From: Tessaracoccus rhinocerotis
GTDB taxonomy: Bacteria > Actinomycetota > Actinomycetes > Propionibacteriales > Propionibacteriaceae
NCBI RefSeq assembly: GCF_007197885.1
Contig: NZ_VKKG01000001.1
Span: 372,001-436,000, forward strand
Direction of reading: 5' to 3'
Length of the DNA stretch: 64,000 bases
In this document: one piece after another, positions 58,800 through 64,000 of the stretch
How positions within the stretch are numbered: the stretch's first letter is position 1
Layout: each line of letters opens with the position of its first letter
Position numbers and translations under genes: made by a program
The notes under the pieces: generated by a model
Seen by the model: the letters and a program-made list of their open reading frames with translations, nothing else
Told to the model about the DNA's origin: nothing
Databases searched by the model: none

Positions 58800-61700
58800 G
58801 TGCACAAGAAGCTCCTGTCCCAACTGGCGGTGGTCATCACCGTCCTGGCCATGGCCGTCGCCGGATTCGTCGCCTCCCCCACCGCCCGAGCGGTGGATCC
58901 GGAGGTCCATCAGGGCAACAAGGTCAACTTCCCCGGCAACGACGGTCAGCCGCACGAGGCCACGTGGGACAAGAACTCCTTCATGATCGACGGCGAACGC
59001 CTGCAGATCTGGTCGGGGGAACTCCACCACTGGCGCGTTCCGTCGGAGGACGGCTGGCGCGACGTGCTGCAGAAGCTCCGCGCATCTGGCTACAACGCCG
59101 TGTCCCTGTACTTCTTCTGGGGGATGCACCAGAGCGTCGAGGGCGGCGAGTTCGACTTCAGTGCGCCGCACAACATCGACAGGCTGCTCGAGATGGCGGC
59201 CGAGGAGGGCCTCTACGTCATCGCCCGCCCCGGCCCCTACGTCAACGCAGAGATCTCCATGGGTGGCCTGCCCGGGTTCATGGTGAACAAGAATGCGGGC
59301 TCGCTCCGATCCACCGACCCGAGCGTGTTGGAGCCGTCCAAGGCGTGGCTGAGTGCGTTCAACGACGTCGTCCGCGACCACCAGGTCACCGACGGCGGCG
59401 GCTCCGTGCTGCTCTACCAGATCGAGAACGAACTCCTCGGTGACCAGCAGTGGCGCAGGGACTTCCTGACGGCGCTGACCACCCACGTCGTGGACGACGG
59501 CATCACCGTGCCCGTGTTCCACAACGACTGGGGCATGGGCGGCCGGTTCAGCGACGTCGACACCTACGGCGCTGTGCGGAGTTCACCGACCCGGCCTTCA
59601 CGCGCCAATGGGGCGTGGGCAACTTCGGCAACGGCGTCACCGCCTTCAACTACTACATGATCATCGGCGGCACGAACTGGGGCTACTCCGGTGCCCCGGC
59701 CTCGGGCTTCACCTCCTACGACTACGGCGCGGCCCTCGATGAGGACCGCACCATCACCCCGAAGCTGGCCACGCAGAAGGAGCTCGGCTACTTCCAGGAC
59801 GCGCTGCCCGAACTCCTGACGATGGATCCGGTCGAGGCGCCCGCGGTCCAGGAGCACAACGGCGCGGCGGTCAAGGTTTACCAGCGCCAGGCCATCGAGG
59901 CACTCGACGACTCGGTCACCGGCAACGGTGCGCGCTACCTCGGCGCCCGCCTTGCCGACTCCAACAACACCACCGAGACCAGCTTCACAATCCCGCTGGT
60001 CCTCGACGAGGGTGAGGCCTCCCAGGGCCAGCAGTTCTCCGCGGATGACCGCGCCACCAGCCTGACCTTCGCGGGTGACTGGGAGCAGGTCGATGACGTC
60101 AGCGCCTACGAGGGCACCCTGACGCGGAGCGGCAACGCGGGTGACTCAGTGACGTTCACCTTCAACGGCACCGGCCTGGAGGTGATCGCGCCGCAGGGCA
60201 GCGACTACGGCATGGCCACCATCTCGTTGGATGGCGGCGCCACGCAGGAGTTCACGTCCTGGTACTACACGGACCAGAACGCCCCGACCCAGTCCGTGGT
60301 CCACACCGTCTCCGGACTGGCCCCCGGCCAGCACACGGTCACCATCACCGTCGCCGGCGAGGCCGCTCCCGAGAGCACCTCCGGCGGGACCACGGTGGCC
60401 ATCGACGCCCTGAACGTCCTGGGCGGCAGCAGCGACGGCGGCATCCTCATCAACGACGACGCCGACTTCATCACCTACAGCGACGGTCACTGGACCTACG
60501 CCACCGGGCAGGCCTGGACCGCGGGCGACATCAACGGTGACGAGACCTTCTCCAACCTGGCGGGAGCCTCGTTCGAGTTCGAGTTCGAAGGCGTCGGCTT
60601 CCAGCTGATCGCCGCCCACTCCAGCAACCACGGCCCCGGCCGCGTATTCATCAACGACGTCGAGGTGGGACTCACCGAGGAGGAGGTCACCAACAACGCC
60701 GTCCCGCAGCAGGTGATCTTCGAGGCCATGGACCTGGAGCCCGGAACGCACACGGTGCGCGTCGAGCGGACCGGTGACTTCTTCCCCGGCGCCGAGGACC
60801 CCCGCGGCGCCTTCCTCTCGATCGATGCGGTCAAGGTCTACCCCACCGCCCCGGTGGTCGAGGAGCCCGAGGTTCCCACCGACGCCATCTCATGGCCCCG
60901 CATCCCGCAGCAGGAAGGCACGAAGCTGCACCTGCACGGCCGCGACGCCATCGCGCTGGCCGCCGACTTCAACATCGGCGACCAGGGCGTCTACTACACC
61001 ACCTCCCAGCTGTTCGCCGAGCCGATCCTGACTGCCGACGGTCTGCTGCAGACCCTCGTCGGACACCCAGGGGACCCGGGAGAGACGGTGCTCGCCGTCG
61101 GCTCCGCCCACACCGTCGACGCGCCACAGGGCGTGACCACCACCTACGACGGGGAGAAAGGCCAACTGCGTCTCAACTACAGCCATGGGGCGCCGGTGGA
61201 CGTCACGATCACCGATGCCGGCCAGACCACCGTGCTGCGCCTGATGGATCGCGATCATGCCGCCGACGTGTGGCAGATCGAGGGCAAGAGCGCGGCCGGC
61301 ACCGGTAACGACTCGGTGATCGTGGACGGGGCGTACCTCGCTCGCACTGTGTCCTTCGAGGGCACCACCGCCCACATCACCGGTTCCATGGCCGCCGACG
61401 GTGAGCTCTCCGTCACCCTGCCCGCCGGCATCACGTCCTGGACGTGGAACGGCGCGACGCTCTCCGGCGTCGCCCCCGGACCGGAGACCGTTGCCGAGCC
61501 CGAACTCGACTGGGTGATGGCCACGGAGAACCCGGAATCCGCCATTGACTACGACGACTCCGAATGGACGCTCGCCAACGCCACCGATCCGCTGAACAGG
61601 TGGCAGGGCCCGGGCAGCAGCGGCGTCGTGCTGGACTCCAACCGGTACGGCTTCTTCGAGGGCTCGGTCTGGTACCGCGCCTCCTACAAGGCCGCAACCT

Positions 61701-63307
61701 CGAACCCGACGCTGACCTTCCGCGGCAACGGCGGCTCCGGAGTGCCGGGTCACGGCAAGAACCCCGCGTTCCTGCAGGTTTGGGTCAACGGCGTCTACGC
61801 CGGCGCCCGGTCAGCCTCCGGCGGCACCGTCACCGTCCCGGCCCCGGCCGGCACCGTCACCGCAGGAGAGGACGTCGTCGTGGCCGTGGTGGTGCACAAC
61901 CTCGGCCACAACCTGGACTGGGGCGACGACGGGCTCTCGCGCCAGAACCGTGGACTCTACGAAGCCAACCTGGCCGCCTCCGGCGCGGTGTCCTGGAAGA
62001 TCCACGGCGCCCAGTACACCGAGGCGGACGAGGCCGACCCGGTGCGCGGTCTCTACAACCGTGGTGGCCTCTACGGCGAGCGCGCCGGCTGGTACCTGCC
62101 CGGTTACCCGACCAGCGACTGGGCCTCCGCCTCCACCTTCGAGGCCGACGCCCCGGGGGTGGCCTGGTACCGCACCTCGGCGACGCTCGACGTACCCGAG
62201 GGCCAGGACACCGTCTGGCGCCTGGACATCGAGTCCAGCAGGTTCGATGCCGGCCGCACCGACGGCTCCCAGGTCAACATGTACGTCAACGGCTGGATGG
62301 TCGGCACCTACATCGGCGACATCGGCCCGCAGAACTCGTTCACCATCCCCGCCGGCTTCCTCAACAGCCACGGCGAGAACGAGATCGCGGTCTCCGTGGC
62401 CGCAAAGGCTGCAGGCATGGGACCGCAGGACATCCGCTTGGTCCAGGTGCACAGCACCACTGGAGCCCCTGCGGACTTCGATGCGACCGAGGCCCCTGAG
62501 TTCACCGAGCTCTCCGCAACGGTCTCCGTCAATGCCACCGAGGTTTCCGAAGGCGACGTCGTCACCGCCACTGGAGCGGCCGACGAACTGCCGGTGATCG
62601 CCGAGGGGGCCGACGTCGAGTTGCGCTACCTGTGGACCGCACCCGGTGGCGAGCCGGTCGTCGGCGAGGCATCGCGGGCACTGGTCGGCGCCGGCACTCA
62701 CACGGTGCGGGCCGTGCTCGTCGACGTCGTCAGCGGGCAGACGCTGGCCACGAGCGGGCCGGTCGAGGTGCTCGTCGGCGATGGCAGCACTGCGGAGCCG
62801 ACTGGGGAGCCGAACGAGGAGCCCACGGGCAGGCCCACGCAGGCCCCGACCAAGGTGCCGGGCCCTCGGCCCACCGCAACGGTCACGGCGGAGCCGGTGA
62901 ACCTCTACACCACGCCGGGCTTCCACCTGGTCAACGGCCGCTCCTGGTACACCGAGTGCGAGCCGTACTCGATCACCAAGCGCTGCACCACCGAGATCTG
63001 GGCCACCCAGGTCGCGTTCACCGACGGGCGGTTCGTGAAGTCCACCGGCTGGGTGTTCAACAACCTCACCTACCTGCCCTCCCCGCGTGCAGTGTGGGCG
63101 GACAACCCGCTCGGCAACACCGGGGCATGGACCGCGGAGGACGGCCGCAAGTGGCACACCGAGTGCGACACGGCGGTGACCGGCAAGAACGGTTGTCGTT
63201 CCTACACCCTGACCAGCTTCGTGAAGTCGACGCAGAACGCCGACGGCACGTGGAGCTACGCGGTGGTGCGGGACTTCGTGTTCAACAACATGGTGCTGTT
63301 CAGCTGA
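58800..63307 (+). pseudogene. Secreted GH35 beta-galactosidase, broken by an internal deletion and frameshift
   Basis: Would encode a secreted exo-beta-galactosidase. GTG at 58800 begins a signal peptide (LAVVITVLAMAVAGFVASPTARA). The barrel follows with LQIWSGELHHWRVPS, LYFFWGMHQ, RPGPYVNAEI and the acid/base motif LLYQIENELL. After VDTYG at about 59573 this frame turns into non-protein sequence and stops at 59660. The coding sequence resumes in another frame at TGT (CAEFTDPAFTRQ, about 59575) and continues to 63307 with FNYYMIIGGTNWGYSG and TSYDYGAALDEDR. In the family about 55 residues lie between these two points, including the EFQGG-type segment with the nucleophile Glu; they are absent. 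The remainder encodes two jelly-roll modules (about 60040-60850), the GH35 C-terminal domains, a PKD/Ig-like domain, a PT-rich linker and a cysteine module. It cannot be active as it stands. Confidence 0.85.
62900..63307 (+). other. Tandem cysteine-containing C-terminal module of the GH35 gene
   Basis: After a Thr/Pro/Glu-rich linker (about 62796-62900) the protein ends in two related units. The first has GRSWYTECEPYSITKRCTT and later GWVFNNLTYL; the second has GRKWHTECDTAVTGKNGCRS and later DFVFNNMVLF. Each contains R-x-W-[YH]-T-E-C, a second Cys about 9-11 residues on, and a closing FNN-[LM]. This suggests a disulphide in each unit and a wall- or glycan-binding role. I cannot name the family. 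Confidence 0.6.
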
Positions 63308-63330
63308 ACGCACTCTGAAGTGGCCAAGTG

Positions 63331-63357
63331 GCGCCGGGTCCCGCAGGGGCCCGGCGT
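63331..63357 (+). terminator. Terminator of the GH35 gene
   Basis: Stem CGCCGGGTCCC / GGGGCCCGGCG around GCA, about 25 bp after the stop; one mismatch. Confidence 0.65.
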
Positions 63358-63579
63358 CGCTGCTTCTCGTGCCGGAAACACCCCTCCGGCCCGACGCCGA
63401 CCCGGGGCGTGAACAGCGGGCAGAGGCGTTTCGCAAGACTGACTCCCTCGACGGGGCCCGCCCATACACGATCGACGGGGACCGTCGGCCGCCGTGCAAC
63501 TCAGTGCACGCGCGGGCCCGCGGCACCGCCGCCGGGATAGGGTGCTCACCAGGAATTCTTCATTTGTCGAAAGGCGAAC
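63358..63579. other. Intergenic leader before gnd
   Basis: 222 bp without a convincing gene. The last 40 bp are less G+C-rich (AGGAATTCTTCATTTGTCG) and presumably hold the gnd promoter/leader; a TAGGGT at about 63538 could be a -10 element. Confidence 0.4.
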
Positions 63580-64000
63580 ATGACCAACCAGAGCCTCGCG
63601 AACGTCGGAGTGATCGGGATGGCGGTGATGGGGTCCAACCTCGCCCGCAACCTGGCCCGCAACGGATACGCGGTCGCCGTCTACAACCGGACCACGAGCA
63701 AGACCGACGCCGTCATCGCCGAGCACGGCCACGAGGGCGACTTCCGCCCGTCCGCCGAGCTGGCCGACTTCGTCGCGTCCCTCGAGCGCCCCCGCCGCAT
63801 CATCATCATGGTGAAAGCAGGCCGCGGCACCGACGCCACCATCGACTCCCTCATCCCGCTGCTGGAGGAGGGCGACATCGTCGTCGACGGCGGCAACGCC
63901 AAGTTCCAGGACACCCGCCGCCGCGAGGAGAAGCTGCGTGGCCTCGGCCTCCACTTCGTCGGCGCCGGCATCTCCGGCGGCGAGGTGGGCGCCCTCGAGG
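63580..64000 (+). CDS. gnd: 6-phosphogluconate dehydrogenase (partial, runs off the window)
   Basis: Decarboxylating dehydrogenase of the oxidative pentose phosphate pathway. The first 140 residues are present. MTNQSLANVGVIGMAVMGSNLARNLA contains the NADP-binding GxAxMG motif, and YNRTTSKTD the NADP 2'-phosphate site. IIIMVKAGRGTDATIDSLIPLLEEGDIVVDGGN and the catalytic-site GAGISGGEVGA segment follow. ATG at 63580 with AAAGGCG upstream. The start is certain to family standard; the rest of the gene lies beyond the end. Confidence 0.96.
   Translation, partial: MTNQSLANVGVIGMAVMGSNLARNLARNGYAVAVYNRTTSKTDAVIAEHGHEGDFRPSAELADFVASLERPRRIIIMVKAGRGTDATIDSLIPLLEEGDIVVDGGNAKFQDTRRREEKLRGLGLHFVGAGISGGEVGALE

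Noticed and set aside
59450-59574. Independent start of the GH35 C-terminal part at 59450
   Set aside because: The first 40 codons of this frame are shadow sequence of the N-terminal part (Arg/His/Pro-rich). The true coding sequence in this frame begins only at the deletion junction.

Overview
This is a high-G+C bacterial chromosome segment with the gene content of an actinobacterium. Indicators are a paired clpP1-clpP2 operon behind clpX with a CGC-N5-GCG box of the ClgR type, Nei2-type (MPEGH) DNA glycosylase, an Eis-like acetyltransferase, many GTG starts, GTGA/ATGA stop-start overlaps, and several LacI/ROK-controlled sugar loci. Propionibacteriales is my best guess at order level; that is inference. 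No phage, IS element, CRISPR array or rRNA was seen.

Layout. 30-8937 is a minus-strand protein-quality-control block: tricorn-type protease, clpX, clpP2, clpP1, an AI-2E family membrane protein and trigger factor. A tRNA-Gly follows (9087-9160). 9229-14729 is an L-rhamnose locus (class II aldolase, rhaB, LacI regulator, rhaM, rhaI), with four copies of a TGAAWCGWTTCA operator in front of its four transcription units. 14796-23469 is a uronate/aldonate locus: uxaC-uxuB-manD-gntK on the minus strand, a LacI regulator, and a divergent TRAP transporter (dctPQM). 23661-25477 has a small holin-like membrane protein, tRNA-Pro, a small unknown protein, a non-coding stretch with two perfect palindromes, and a DinB-like protein. 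25493-29425 is a translationally coupled four-gene glycosyltransferase cassette, followed by an MFS protein, a DksA-like zinc-finger protein, a short DUF1905-like remnant, an aldo/keto reductase and a cardiolipin synthase. 34041-41088 is a disaccharide-phosphorylase locus: ROK regulator, MFS exporter/importer, beta-phosphoglucomutase, GH65 phosphorylase and a 436-residue protein of unknown function. 41177-41998 is Nei2. 42040-48960 is an arabinoside locus: GH51, ABC binding protein, two permeases, GH43 lipoprotein and a divergent LacI regulator, with a pair of related 17-bp operator candidates between. 49010-57412 holds housekeeping genes: rpiB, eis-like, ligA, pepN, pyrR and pyrB; pyrC follows to 58676. 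The window closes with a large secreted GH35 beta-galactosidase gene and the start of gnd.

The most striking observation is that the GH35 gene (58800-63307) is broken. The catalytic barrel stops in one frame just after a DTYG motif and resumes in another frame at a point that, in the family, lies about 55 residues downstream. The missing piece is where the family carries its catalytic nucleophile. An internal out-of-frame deletion explains this best. The same gene ends in a tandem cysteine-containing module that I do not recognise. Other points worth attention are the orphan palindromes at 24684-24747, the glycosyltransferase cassette, the unknown gene translationally coupled to GH65, and a uronate operon that uses an enolase-superfamily dehydratase and ends in a gluconokinase rather than a KDG kinase.
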